Positions 17,645 through 26,059 of a DNA stretch of 52,703 bases are shown here, one piece after another (positions within the stretch are counted from its first letter, which is position 1; each line of letters begins with the position of its first letter). The notes under the pieces are model-generated. The model worked only from the letters and a program-made list of their open reading frames with translations. It had not been told where the DNA came from and searched no databases. Source of the DNA: DATJUF01 sp035524095 (GTDB lineage Bacteria > Desulfobacterota > Binatia > Binatales > Binataceae); the NCBI GenBank assembly GCA_035524095.1, contig DATKPK010000162.1:1-52703 (forward strand). The letters are read 5' to 3'. The position numbers and the translations under genes are program-made.

Positions 17645-17923
17645 ATGACACACCTCAATATATGGGTCGCGCTGGGTGTAATGGTTTCGACGGCGAGTAC
17701 AGACGCTGTCTACGTGTTATTCAACGGGGCGGTCTCCTCCCGCCTTCGGATACGCGCGGCAAGCTGGAGCAGCATCTGGTATCTTTTGTCGGCGTTTGCG
17801 GTGGTGAGTTACACGAAAAACCCCGTCTATGTCCTGTTTGCAGCGGCGGGCTCGTGGTTTGGCGCGTTCGGAGCCGTGACGTGGCTCAAGCGCACGGATG
17901 CGCGCACCGCACTCGGGCCGTAA
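17645..17923 (+). CDS. small membrane protein, unknown function
   Basis: This 92-residue frame encodes three hydrophobic segments (about 6-27, 42-58 and 62-80), joined by short loops, with a basic C-terminal tail. It contains the patterns STASTDAVYVLFNGAV and SSIWYLLSAFAVVSYTKNPVYV, which I associate with a family of short bacterial membrane proteins of no known function. It starts 23 nt after the SMR gene stop on the same strand, so the two are likely co-expressed. There is no obvious ribosome binding site. A role as SMR partner is inference from position only. Confidence 0.68.
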   Translation: MTHLNIWVALGVMVSTASTDAVYVLFNGAVSSRLRIRAASWSSIWYLLSAFAVVSYTKNPVYVLFAAAGSWFGAFGAVTWLKRTDARTALGP

Positions 17924-18161
17924 CGCGCGGGTATACCAGAGGAAGGCGTGTCGAACGCGCGCCCAGTAGAATAGCCGTCAAATAGCAGTCGTGTACTAAC
18001 GCCACAAAATAGACTGGCCCCTGGTCGTCCGTCCGAAACGCTATATCAGCGCTCAACGGATTGAACTAATCTTCTGAATTTCCGCGTCAATATCGAGGAC
18101 CGCGACCATTTGCCTGCAAAGCGCGCCTGCATAATGATGAGCACGGCATCGCGGAGGATCA

Positions 18162-19358
18162 ATGGACTTCAACTATAGCGAAGAAGCCGAGGCTTTTCGG
18201 CGTGAGTTTCGTGCATGGCTGGATGCGAATCTGCCCGAGTCATCGCGCAGGGGCGATGAATTGCAGGGGGAATTCATGCGGGCTGAAAGCAGTGGCTGGG
18301 AGTTTCATCGCAGTTGGCATCGGAAGATGCACAAAGGCGGCTGGGTGGGAGTGAGCTGGCCGAAAGAGTATGGAGGACGCGGCGCCACGCTCGAACAACA
18401 GGTCGTCTATAACGAAGAATTGACACGGTCGAATGCGCCCAGCCTCGTGAACGGCCTTGGAATCATGCTGGTCGGACCGACGCTGATGCATTGGGGGACC
18501 GAGGAACAGAAGAAGCGGTACGTGCCGAAAATACTGTCGGCAGAGGAGATCTGGTGCCAGGGATATTCAGAGCCGGGTGCAGGTTCGGACGTGGCATCGC
18601 TGCAGACGCGGGCGGTCGAGGAAGGTGATTACTTCGTCGTCAACGGGCAAAAAGTATGGACCTCGGGAGCGCATCACGCTGACTGGTGTATCTTGCTGGT
18701 ACGGACTGATCCTGAGGCGCCGAAGCACAAGGGAATTAGCTATATCCTTGTGGATATGCATAGTCCGGGCGTGACGGTGCGTCCGCTGGTGCAGATTACC
18801 GGCGACAAAGGTTTCAATGAGGTTTTCTTTGAGGACGTGAAAGTTCCGAAGAAGAATCTCATTGGCGAGAAGAACAAAGGTTGGCAAGTCGCGGTGACTA
18901 CTCTGATGTTTGAGCGCAGCGGAATTAGCGCGGGCCGTGATATGATGAGCGTCGTCAATGATCTGGCGAGGCTGGCGAAACAACTGACGCGGAATGGCGG
19001 CAGCGCATGGAATGATTCGAGTGTGCGGCAGAAGATCGGAGGATTCGCGTGCGATGCGATGGCGCTGCGCTGCTCGAATCTGCGGCAACTGACGCGGCGG
19101 CTAAAGGGTTTGCCGCCGGGACCGGAAGGGTCGGTCGGAAAGCTTTGGACCAGCGAACTAAACTTGAGGATTACCAAGTTCGCGACGGAATTGCTCGGAC
19201 CGTATAGCCAGATCGAATACGAAGCGCCCTATGCTTATGACCGCGGCAAATGGCTATATAAGACCCTGGCCGCGCGCGCCTTGACGATCGCAGGTGGGAC
19301 GAGTGAGATTCAGCACAATATAATCGGCGAGCGGGTGCTGGGATTGCCAAAGGGTTAA
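18162..19358 (+). CDS. acyl-CoA dehydrogenase
   Basis: The 398-residue flavoenzyme starts MDFNYSEEAEAFRREF after GGAGG. Family blocks are WCQGYSEPGAGSDVA and KVWTSGAHHAD for FAD and substrate binding in the middle domain, and GTSEIQHNIIGERVLGLPKG at the C-terminus. It should oxidise an acyl-CoA to the enoyl-CoA with electrons going to ETF. It differs from the 15356-16543 enzyme at many positions but keeps the same architecture and terminal motif, so they are paralogues with possibly different chain or side-group preferences. It has no tight same-strand neighbour: 238 nt precede it and a convergent gene ends 18 nt after it. Confidence 0.96.
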   Translation: MDFNYSEEAEAFRREFRAWLDANLPESSRRGDELQGEFMRAESSGWEFHRSWHRKMHKGGWVGVSWPKEYGGRGATLEQQVVYNEELTRSNAPSLVNGLGIMLVGPTLMHWGTEEQKKRYVPKILSAEEIWCQGYSEPGAGSDVASLQTRAVEEGDYFVVNGQKVWTSGAHHADWCILLVRTDPEAPKHKGISYILVDMHSPGVTVRPLVQITGDKGFNEVFFEDVKVPKKNLIGEKNKGWQVAVTTLMFERSGISAGRDMMSVVNDLARLAKQLTRNGGSAWNDSSVRQKIGGFACDAMALRCSNLRQLTRRLKGLPPGPEGSVGKLWTSELNLRITKFATELLGPYSQIEYEAPYAYDRGKWLYKTLAARALTIAGGTSEIQHNIIGERVLGLPKG

Positions 19359-19376
19359 CTGGACTGCAATCGACGA

Positions 19377-20069
19377 TTAAACGCCGCCGAACCAGTCATA
19401 ACCCTGGTTTTCCCAATAGCCACCGGTGGGAGCATCTAGAAAGTTCACTGCCGTCAGGTATTTGACCATCTTGTAGCCGAGCTTCACTGCGGAATAGACA
19501 CGGACCGGTGCGCCGTGATCGTCAGTGAGGTTGTGCCCGTTCATACCGTAGGCGAGCAATGTTTGGGGATGCATCGCACTGCCAAGATCCCATGATGACC
19601 AGTAGTTGGAATCAAAGGAGCGAAATTCCACATATTTAACGCTTGGACCGGGATTTACCAGTTTAGCGACTTCGCTGATGCGTACGCCGGTCCATTGCGC
19701 GACAGCAGACCATCCCTCGACGCAATGATGGCGCACGCGCATCGACGCAGAGGGCAGCGCACGCAGTTGATCGAGAGTTAAAGTGGCGGGCTTGGCGACC
19801 ATGCCGCCGACGTTTAGCGCCCAGTTATCCGGTACGTCCGGCGTATCGTCGGAAATAAAATAGGCAGGGAAGGCATCCTCTGGGGTTTGAGCGGAGGCTG
19901 GAAGCTCAGGCGCAAGACGATCGGGAGAATAGAGGAAACCTTCGAAATGCTTATTCCATTGCAGCATCAGATTGAGGAAGCGGTTGACCGGATGGCTGTT
20001 GCATCCGGCGAGTAGCGAAGCAGACGCGGCACTGATGACGAAGCGGCGGCGGGTGACGATACTAGCCAC
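19377..20069 (-). CDS. Tat-exported molybdopterin-dependent oxidoreductase (sulfite-oxidase/MsrP-like)
   Basis: The 230-residue protein has a twin-arginine leader (TRRRFVISAASASLL) that ends in a lipobox LAGC23, so it is probably a Tat-exported lipoprotein. The sulfite-oxidase molybdopterin fold follows: the molybdenum-ligating Cys116 lies in RHHCVEGWS, followed by WTGVRISEV, then DDHGAPVRVYS and VKYLTAVNFLD. It lacks the C-terminal dimer domain of full sulfite oxidases, as expected for the YedY/MsrP size class. Its start overlaps the upstream cytochrome b gene by 8 nt, a strong sign of translational coupling. Together they should form a periplasmic reductase or oxidase linked to quinone. The physiological substrate (sulfoxide, sulfite or other) is open. 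Confidence 0.93.
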   Translation of the reverse strand: MASIVTRRRFVISAASASLLAGCNSHPVNRFLNLMLQWNKHFEGFLYSPDRLAPELPASAQTPEDAFPAYFISDDTPDVPDNWALNVGGMVAKPATLTLDQLRALPSASMRVRHHCVEGWSAVAQWTGVRISEVAKLVNPGPSVKYVEFRSFDSNYWSSWDLGSAMHPQTLLAYGMNGHNLTDDHGAPVRVYSAVKLGYKMVKYLTAVNFLDAPTGGYWENQGYDWFGGV

Positions 20070-20730
20070 GCACTCCTCCCGTAATCATCTTGACGATTTC
20101 GTGGGGATGACTGATGACCAGGACAAGGTGAGCCATCAGGAACATTACTATGAGCGTGAGGCCGCTAAGATGGACGAAGCGAGCAATGTCGTAGCCGCCA
20201 AATAGACTAGTCAGAAAATGAAGCTGCACAGGCTTATAGATAGCTAATCCCGACAGTACCATCACCAACCCGAAAATGATTACCGAAGTATAAGCAAGGC
20301 GCTGAAGCCCATTGTAGAAGCCGGCGTCGGGGGGCGTACGGCGCAGATGGACATAGTACAGAAACTGGGCGATCGCGCCGCCAACGTCGCGCCACGGGAG
20401 AAACATGCGACGGCGCCATTCGCCGCTCGTGAAGAAGTAAGTGAGATAGATGAGCCCGTTGATGACGAAGAACCAGGCGATGGCGAAGTGCCAGTGGCGT
20501 CCGCCTCCGAGCCATCCGCCGATGCAGAGCCATTCAGGGGGCGACATGTTCTGGAAGGGATACCAAGCGTACAGCTCGCCGCGAGGGCCCATATTGGGAT
20601 AGGCGCGAAGGATTTGGAGGCCACTTCCAGCCATCAAAATGATGAACAGTGCATTGCACCAATGGGAAATGCGAATCGGGAGGGGTTGCTCCCTGGGCTT
20701 ACGAACGGAAGGTGCGCCAGCAGTTGCCAT
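20062..20730 (-). CDS. cytochrome b561/b6-type membrane subunit for the molybdopterin oxidoreductase
   Basis: I place the start at ATG 20730 because GGAG lies 6 nt upstream; the frame stays open to 21204, but that part is antisense to the extradiol dioxygenase gene. The 222-residue product has about four membrane helices with candidate haem ligands in RISHWCNALF (helix 1), in FVHLSGL and in MAHLVLVISHPHE (last helix). It resembles the b-type cytochromes that anchor Ni-Fe hydrogenases and thiosulfate reductases. It would pass electrons between the quinone pool and the molybdopterin subunit encoded immediately downstream with an 8-nt overlap. This is not the MsrQ family, so the pair is not a plain MsrPQ system. 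Confidence 0.92.
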   Translation of the reverse strand: MATAGAPSVRKPREQPLPIRISHWCNALFIILMAGSGLQILRAYPNMGPRGELYAWYPFQNMSPPEWLCIGGWLGGGRHWHFAIAWFFVINGLIYLTYFFTSGEWRRRMFLPWRDVGGAIAQFLYYVHLRRTPPDAGFYNGLQRLAYTSVIIFGLVMVLSGLAIYKPVQLHFLTSLFGGYDIARFVHLSGLTLIVMFLMAHLVLVISHPHEIVKMITGGVRG

Positions 20731-20961
20731 AAGTCGCTCCTTACAGATTGTTGGGGAGTGAAGGTTAGTAGTCAACCGGGCTTGAGATCGAAGGTCGAAT
20801 CGCACCCGCCTGTGCGCCAATCGGGCTAAGATCGCTGCTGCGCTTATAGCTAGACGCCCTCCATCAGATTTCATTCGGGTTGCAATTCGAGCGGTGACTG
20901 TGTTTGCCTTGGCCTCAAGGATCGCAAACACGCATCGGAAAGGACTCGCGGAGGGAGAGAC

Positions 20962-21882
20962 ATGGTCCAGGTAACTGAGATGGGTTACATGGGGCTCGGG
21001 GTAAAAAAGCTCGACGAATGGAAGGAATTCGCCACTCAGATCCTTGGAATGGAGTTGGCGGACGAAGGCGATCGCGATCGCGTCTACCTGCGGATGGATT
21101 ACTGGCACCATCGGCTCGTGCTGCACGATAACGGAAGCGATGACCTGGAATACCTGGGGTTCCGCGTGGCTGGCCCTGACGAGTTCGGGGAGATGCAGCG
21201 GCAACTGGCGGCGGCTGGAATCGAGTACCGCGTGGGGTCAGACGACGAGGCATCGGAGCGGCGGGTGCTGGAGGTGCTGAAAACCAGTGATCCCGACGGC
21301 AATCCGATCGAAATTTTTCATGGACCAGAGGTGCAGTTCAGCAAGCCATTTTATCCGGGGCGGCGGATGCACGGACGGTTCAAGACCGGCAGCGGCGGCC
21401 TCGGTCATTGCATAATTCGGGAACGCGACGTCGAGGCGGCTAGGAAGTTTTTCACCGCGTTAGGGATGCGTGGCGGCGTCGAATACAAGATTCGGATGGG
21501 CAAGCGAACCGTTGCGCCAGTGTTTATGCATTGCAACGAGCGCGACCATACGGTGGCGTTCGGGATCGGACCTGAGCCGCGGCGGATCAACCATATAATG
21601 GTGGAAGTGGATAATTTCGATGATGTCGGAATGACGTACGACCTGGTACGCCGGAGCAAGGTTCCGGTGACGATCAATACCGGGAAGCATTCCAATGATC
21701 ATATGTACTCATTCTATATGCGGAATCCGTCGGGTTGGATGTTCGAATATGGTTATGGCGGGCGGCCTGCAACACATCAGTCCGAATACTATGTTGAAGA
21801 TATCTATGGTCATCGGAATGAGGAGGGTGGATTTGATCTCGAACCAAAGGGGCCGCAGACTGAACTGAAAAAAGCCGGTTGA
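20962..21882 (+). CDS. type I extradiol ring-cleavage dioxygenase (BphC/HsaC-like, VOC superfamily)
   Basis: The 306-residue protein has two VOC domains. In the C-terminal one the iron ligands are all present: His149 (GLGHCIIRERD), His211 (INHIMVEVDN) and Glu262 (GWMFEYGYGG). The acid-base residues also match: His196, His243 and Asp246 (GKHSNDHMYSFY) and Tyr252. The pattern follows 2,3-dihydroxybiphenyl 1,2-dioxygenase closely. It should cleave a catechol meta to the hydroxyls with Fe(II) and O2 in the cytosol; aromatic or steroid-derived catechols are the likely substrates. GGAGGGAG precedes the ATG. It leads a unit with the LLM oxidoreductase at 21978. Its 5' end lies 231 nt from the divergently transcribed cytochrome b gene. 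Confidence 0.95.
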   Translation: MVQVTEMGYMGLGVKKLDEWKEFATQILGMELADEGDRDRVYLRMDYWHHRLVLHDNGSDDLEYLGFRVAGPDEFGEMQRQLAAAGIEYRVGSDDEASERRVLEVLKTSDPDGNPIEIFHGPEVQFSKPFYPGRRMHGRFKTGSGGLGHCIIRERDVEAARKFFTALGMRGGVEYKIRMGKRTVAPVFMHCNERDHTVAFGIGPEPRRINHIMVEVDNFDDVGMTYDLVRRSKVPVTINTGKHSNDHMYSFYMRNPSGWMFEYGYGGRPATHQSEYYVEDIYGHRNEEGGFDLEPKGPQTELKKAG

Positions 21883-21977
21883 GCGGCCGATCGTGAGAGC
21901 GAATAAGCTGTAGAAGCTTAGTCGGCAATGGCGCAGAGATAGCGCGTATCGGCAAATCCAGTTCAGGAGGCTAGCAC

Positions 21978-23045
21978 ATGGTTCCAATCGCCTTCGGAAT
22001 ATTTGACCATCTGGAGCGCCGCGACGCGCCGCTCGACCGAATTTATCAAGGACGGTTCGAGTTGGGTGAGGACGCGGACCGTGCAGGCTTTTTCTGCTAT
22101 CATGTAGCCGAACATCACGCGACCCCGCTCGGAATGGCGCCGTCGCCGGGCGTGTTTCTCGCGGCGCTGGCGCAACGGACGAAGCGGCTTCACGTCGGGC
22201 CGCTGGTCTATCTGTTGCCGTTGTATACGCCGCTCAGGCTGGTGCAGGAAATCTGCATGATAGATCAGATGAGCGGCGGACGGCTCGAAGTGGGCGTTGG
22301 ACGCGGCGTCTCTCCGTTTGAGCTGGCGTACTATCGTGTGCCATTCATGGAATCGCGCGAGATGTTTGAGGAAGCGCTCGAAGTCATCGTCGCAGGACTG
22401 CGAAATAGGCGGCTGAACCACCGCGGGAATTACTATCGCTATGATGGCGTGCCGGTTGAGCTGGAGCCGTATCAAAAGCCCAATCCGCCAATTTGGTATG
22501 GTGCGGCGACGCCGGAGAGTGTGGCATTTGCGGCAGCGCACGGAATGAACGTGGTGGGCAATGGGACCAACGCGATGCTGCGGCGGTCCACAGAGCAATA
22601 TCGGGAGGAATTGGCGAAACACAAAGGCGGAGCGAACGATTTAAATCCCCAAATTGAAGAGCCACGCCGGGGAGCGATCAGGCATATCTATGTGGCAGCG
22701 GATGAGCGGGAGGTCGAAACGATCGCGAAGCCAGCCTATCGCGCTTACTACGATAATATCACGAAGCTGTGGCGAGACTTTTATACGACGCCGACGCACG
22801 GCTTCACCCCCGATCTGGAATTGGCGCAAAGGCACGAAGTGGCTATCGCTGGAACTCACAACGAAGTAACGGATTTGGTTGGACGCTTCTTCGAAGAAAG
22901 CGGCTGCAACTACCTGGTGTTGTCATTCGCCTGGGGTAATTTGCCACAGGCGGCGTCGCGTGGTTCGTTGGAGCGATTTATCACCAAGGTTATGCCGCAT
23001 TTTCCGAGTAATCGAAGTGCGGGCGGCTTGCCTAACGGGCGATAG
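21978..23045 (+). CDS. LLM-class flavin-dependent oxidoreductase
   Basis: The 355-residue protein is a luciferase-like TIM barrel: VPIAFGIFDHLERRD at the start, FFCYHVAEHHATPLGMAPSP, then IDQMSGGRLEVGVGRGVSPFE carrying the flavin-binding Gly-rich loop. It belongs to the branch with the HVAEHH motif, often annotated as LLM flavin monooxygenase. GGAGG lies 9 nt before the ATG. It is 95 nt downstream of the extradiol dioxygenase on the same strand, so it could supply the hydroxylation that precedes ring opening, as two-component hydroxylases do in aromatic pathways; that link is inference. No flavin reductase gene is adjacent. Confidence 0.93.
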   Translation: MVPIAFGIFDHLERRDAPLDRIYQGRFELGEDADRAGFFCYHVAEHHATPLGMAPSPGVFLAALAQRTKRLHVGPLVYLLPLYTPLRLVQEICMIDQMSGGRLEVGVGRGVSPFELAYYRVPFMESREMFEEALEVIVAGLRNRRLNHRGNYYRYDGVPVELEPYQKPNPPIWYGAATPESVAFAAAHGMNVVGNGTNAMLRRSTEQYREELAKHKGGANDLNPQIEEPRRGAIRHIYVAADEREVETIAKPAYRAYYDNITKLWRDFYTTPTHGFTPDLELAQRHEVAIAGTHNEVTDLVGRFFEESGCNYLVLSFAWGNLPQAASRGSLERFITKVMPHFPSNRSAGGLPNGR

Positions 23046-23110
23046 CAAGGGGAGGGCATGATTTCTGCTCCATTAGTCACGCAAATTAGAGAAACTGAAG
23101 GAGTAGAAGC

Positions 23111-23437
23111 ATGTGGCTCAAACGACTGACTGGTGTAATTGCAGGAATAGCGATGGCGGCGGTGACGAGTGGGATTGCCTATGGTGGATCAGTGGGAATC
23201 CAGCGAGCGTACGCGATTGAGACCTATCCGCAGTATATGACAACGCCGCAGATCGTCGATGCGCTCGAACAGGCGTCCCAAAGAGACGCAGATGACGCGC
23301 GCAATGGGAATAAGAACGGTGCAGAATTTACCCAAAAGAGTGTAGAAGCAAATGATCTGGCGAACGAGTTAGCTGGCGGCTATCCAGTGACAGTTGCCGA
23401 GGTTGATGACGCACTCATGCCCGTTCACGTCTGGTAG
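23111..23437 (+). CDS. small exported protein, unknown function
   Basis: The 108-residue product starts MWLKRLTGVIAGIAMAAV after AAGGAG spaced 9 nt, a strong translation signal. The hydrophobic stretch to about residue 24 (TSGIAYGG) looks like a signal peptide or membrane anchor. The rest is hydrophilic and Ala/Asp/Asn-rich (QRDADDARNGNKNGAEF), probably helical, with no cysteines. I do not recognise a family. It follows the LLM gene by 65 nt on the same strand and may be at the end of that unit. The 324 nt after it are without a gene. Confidence 0.7.
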   Translation: MWLKRLTGVIAGIAMAAVTSGIAYGGSVGIQRAYAIETYPQYMTTPQIVDALEQASQRDADDARNGNKNGAEFTQKSVEANDLANELAGGYPVTVAEVDDALMPVHVW

Positions 23438-23761
23438 ATTTTTCCGATCGCCCTACCATTCAGCGCGTCCAGTCTGACGGCGGTATGTCTCAGTTAGTGG
23501 ACGCGCTCGCTTACCATCTTCAGTCTGACATTACGCTCCGATAAAGCAGCAGGTCGGGAGCATAGAGCTTCTGAGAGTCGGTTGCTTGATGCGGAAATAG
23601 AAGACAATTGCTACCGCGGGATGTTCTCGGTGGCTATTGAAAGAACGTTTAAAGCACCTGTCCGCTGTGAGCAGCAAACGAAGAACGGGTACTGTGGCCA
23701 TAAGTGAGGAAGTCAAGTAACGTCATCAGGCGGTGGAGTAGCGGCAGATGGCCAGCAGAAC
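23438..23761. other. 324-nt gap without a recognisable gene
   Basis: No convincing coding frame, tRNA or strong hairpin is visible. A 9-nt word, cagtctgac, occurs twice about 50 nt apart (near 23470 and 23521). Base composition is less GC-rich than the surroundings. It may hold the promoter for the DUF1444 gene or decayed sequence. Confidence 0.5.
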
Positions 23762-24319
23762 GTGCTCTTACCTGATGATCTTCGCGAGAAAACATTCGCA
23801 TATCTAAAGCCCTCGCTTGCCTCAAGATACCCTCCCGGCTTGGTCGTCGAGAGAAACGAGCAACCAGTGCTGCGAAACCTCAATAACGGGCTGTTGGTCG
23901 CTTACGTAATAGAGCGAGAGAAAGGTTTCCGTTACATTCAAAGTCGTGACCTTGACGTCTCTGGAATTGAAGAACCAGAACTTCACGAGTGTGGAGTACG
24001 CAACCTCGCTAAGTTTGCGCGTACCAACCTGAGGGTCGAGCGATGTGGAGCGGTATTCGCCACCTTTCTCGATGGAAATTTTGAAGCAAGCCTGCTGCTG
24101 ATCGATAGGCTCTGGGACCATGAATTGACCAGCTTCGTGGGCGATAGGGTGACGGTCACGGTTCCTGCCCGCGATGTGCTTGCATTCTGCGACGCCACCT
24201 CCAGTGAAGGACTCGCGCAATTACGACAGATCGCCCGCAAGACGACAGAAGTTGGCGATCACTCGCTGACGCCGGTCCTTTACCGCCGGCATCAACGAAA
24301 ATGGGCGCCTTTGATTTGA
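23762..24319 (+). CDS. DUF1444 (YtpP-like) family protein
   Basis: The 185-residue frame starts at GTG 23762. The C-terminal half reads FLDGNFEASLLLIDRLWDH, then VPARDVLAFCDATSSEGLAQLRQIA, and ends GDHSLTPVLYRRHQRKW. These follow the DUF1444 pattern, a cytosolic family of unknown biochemical role. The N-terminal part is shorter than in full-length members (usually about 260 residues), so this may be a trimmed version or have an upstream start that I cannot see. No strong ribosome binding site is present and the codon mix is less GC-biased than in the neighbours, which together hint at acquisition. It stands alone on the + strand. Confidence 0.75.
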   Translation: MLLPDDLREKTFAYLKPSLASRYPPGLVVERNEQPVLRNLNNGLLVAYVIEREKGFRYIQSRDLDVSGIEEPELHECGVRNLAKFARTNLRVERCGAVFATFLDGNFEASLLLIDRLWDHELTSFVGDRVTVTVPARDVLAFCDATSSEGLAQLRQIARKTTEVGDHSLTPVLYRRHQRKWAPLI

Positions 24320-24444
24320 TGCCCTTTGAAACCGGCAAAGTCCTGTTCAGCGGGGGGTTCGCAGAGGCTAAGAGGCGAGAAGGGCAGGGCACTAGTCGAC
24401 ACCGAAGTTTTTTTCATGTTCAAATATAAAATAGGAGATTGAAG

Positions 24445-24930
24445 ATGACTGCTGACTTAACAGCAGATAGGCGGCTGCCGGTGCCGCCGTATACGCGCGA
24501 GACGGCGGTTCTAAAGGTTCGATTGATCGAAGATGCCTGGAACTCGCATGAGCGGGAGAAGATGGCTGCCGCATATAGTCCGGATTCGCGCTGGAGAAAT
24601 CGCGCGGAATTCTTAAATGGACGACAAGAGATAGTCGAATTCCTTAAGCGCAAATGGGCGAAGGAACTGGACTACCGCCTGATTAAAGAGCTGTGGGCAT
24701 CCGAAGGGAACCGCATTGCAGTGCGTTTTGCATATGAATTCCACGACGACTCGGGAAACTGGTTCCGCGCTTACGGCAATGAAAATTGGGAGTTCGATGA
24801 GAACGGGATGATGCGATTGAGGATCGCCTCAATCAACGATCTTCCAATTAAAGAGGCGGATCGCAAGTATCATTGGCCGCTCGGACGGCGTCCGGACAAC
24901 CATCCGGGCCTCAGCGATCTTGGCTTCTGA
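24445..24930 (+). CDS. DUF1348 / NTF2-like (SnoaL superfamily) protein
   Basis: I place the start at ATG 24445 because AGGAG lies 7 nt upstream. The 161-residue protein has the DUF1348 pattern: LIEDAWNSHEREKMAAAYSP, DSRWRNRAEFLNGR, FLKRKWAKELDYRLIKEL, RIAVRFAYEFHDDSGNWFRAYGNENWEFDENG and SINDLPI. It is a single cone-shaped alpha+beta barrel of the nuclear-transport-factor-2 fold, soluble and usually dimeric. Most members have no assigned reaction. It starts 51 nt before the VOC protein gene on the same strand, so the two are likely co-transcribed. Confidence 0.93.
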   Translation: MTADLTADRRLPVPPYTRETAVLKVRLIEDAWNSHEREKMAAAYSPDSRWRNRAEFLNGRQEIVEFLKRKWAKELDYRLIKELWASEGNRIAVRFAYEFHDDSGNWFRAYGNENWEFDENGMMRLRIASINDLPIKEADRKYHWPLGRRPDNHPGLSDLGF

Positions 24931-24981
24931 TACGAAGATTTCCGCCGAGATATACGATTAAGCGCATTTAGGGAGGAAACG

Positions 24982-25407
24982 ATGGCACGGGGTGGGATTA
25001 ATCATCTGGCGCTGACGGTCAGCGATCTGGAGCGTTCGGCAAAGTTTTACGACGAGGTGCTCGGTCTCGCCGGCTATACCAGGCAAGAGGTACCGGAATC
25101 GACTCAGACCGCGATGAAAACGAGGTTGCTGGCCTGGGTGAGTCCAGCCGGTTCGGTGACGATGCGCCCGGCCAAGGGCGAATCAGCGGATAAAACGCAT
25201 GACCGAAATGCGCCCGGACTTAATCATATTGCATTCGCAGTGGAATGCCGGACCGACGTGGACGAGGTGCATGAGAGGCTCGAGAAGATGGGCGCGCAGA
25301 TTCTTGATGCGCCTGCCGAATATCCGTACTTTCCGGGCTATTATGCAGTCTACTTCACTGATCCCGATGGGCTGAAACTGGAGTTTGTGTATTGGCCGCA
25401 GCCATAG
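24982..25407 (+). CDS. VOC-family glyoxalase/dioxygenase-like protein
   Basis: The 141-residue single-chain VOC protein begins MARGGINHLALTVSDLERSAKFYDEVLGL, with a metal-ligand His8, and has NHIAFAVECRTDVDEV in the second beta-alpha-beta module and DPDGLKLEFVYW with the C-terminal metal-ligand Glu. GGGAGGAAA precedes the ATG, a very strong ribosome site. The fold supports glyoxalase I, fosfomycin resistance or dioxygenase chemistry; the missing partner half must come from a dimer. It lies between the NTF2-like gene and a GNAT gene, which starts 20 nt after its stop, so these three form one unit. Confidence 0.92.
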   Translation: MARGGINHLALTVSDLERSAKFYDEVLGLAGYTRQEVPESTQTAMKTRLLAWVSPAGSVTMRPAKGESADKTHDRNAPGLNHIAFAVECRTDVDEVHERLEKMGAQILDAPAEYPYFPGYYAVYFTDPDGLKLEFVYWPQP

Positions 25408-25427
25408 CTGTTCGGGAGTCAAAGCAT

Positions 25428-26012
25428 ATGACGACTGCGACGATTAGGGCGGCCACCAAGGCGGATGAAGCGGCGGTCGTGGACGTGATCACGGTTGCCT
25501 TCACTACGGATCCACTGGTGCGCTGGTTGTGGCGAGACCCCCATCAGTATCTAGTTCATATGCCGGCCCTGGTGAGGGCGGCTGCGGGTAAGGCGTTCGC
25601 TGCCGGAAGTGCCTACTATGTCGACGGGTACGCGGGAGCCGCGCTGTGGCTTCCGCCGGAAGTTCATGCGGAGAAAGATGAATTAAGGTCATTAATCAGA
25701 AATGACGTTGCCGAAGAGCAGCGGGCAGAGGTGGTTGCAGTCTTTAAGCAGATGGGCAGCTATCATCCGCAAGAACCGCATTGGTATTTGCCGCTAATCG
25801 GAGTGGACCCGGCTAATCGATGGCGCGGGTATGGTTCCGTGTTGATGCAGCATGCGCTGCAGCCGTGTGATCGGAATCATGCGCTGGCCTATCTCGAATC
25901 TTCCAATCCCAGAAATTTATCACTCTATATTCGTCATGGCTTCGAAATTACCGGCACGATCCAAATAGGCAGCTCGCCGCCGCTGTTTCCGATGTTACGG
26001 AAACCTCGGTAA
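25428..26012 (+). CDS. GNAT-family N-acetyltransferase
   Basis: I place the start at ATG 25428, preceded by GGGAG. The 194-residue protein matches the GNAT fold: TATIRAATKADEAAVVDVI at the start, LPLIGVDPANRWRGYGSVLMQHAL (the acetyl-CoA pyrophosphate loop R-x-x-G-x-G/S) and ALAYLESSNPRNLSLYIRHGFE, where the Tyr and Asn typical of this branch are present. It should transfer acetyl from acetyl-CoA to an amine or small molecule. It is the last gene of the unit with the NTF2-like and VOC proteins and is convergent with the membrane gene ending at 26060. Confidence 0.92.
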   Translation: MTTATIRAATKADEAAVVDVITVAFTTDPLVRWLWRDPHQYLVHMPALVRAAAGKAFAAGSAYYVDGYAGAALWLPPEVHAEKDELRSLIRNDVAEEQRAEVVAVFKQMGSYHPQEPHWYLPLIGVDPANRWRGYGSVLMQHALQPCDRNHALAYLESSNPRNLSLYIRHGFEITGTIQIGSSPPLFPMLRKPR

Positions 26013-26059
26013 GCGAAAGCTGTGTAACAGTTAATGAGTTGGAGACGGCGCATGCGCGC

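Noticed and set aside
17660..17710. tmRNA-like words (ggtttcgacgg)
   Set aside because: The match is short and lies inside the small membrane-protein gene; no acceptor stem or tag reading frame is found.
20731..21204. N-terminal extension of the cytochrome b gene
   Set aside because: This part is antisense to the extradiol dioxygenase, lacks membrane or family features, and ATG 20730 has a GGAG site.
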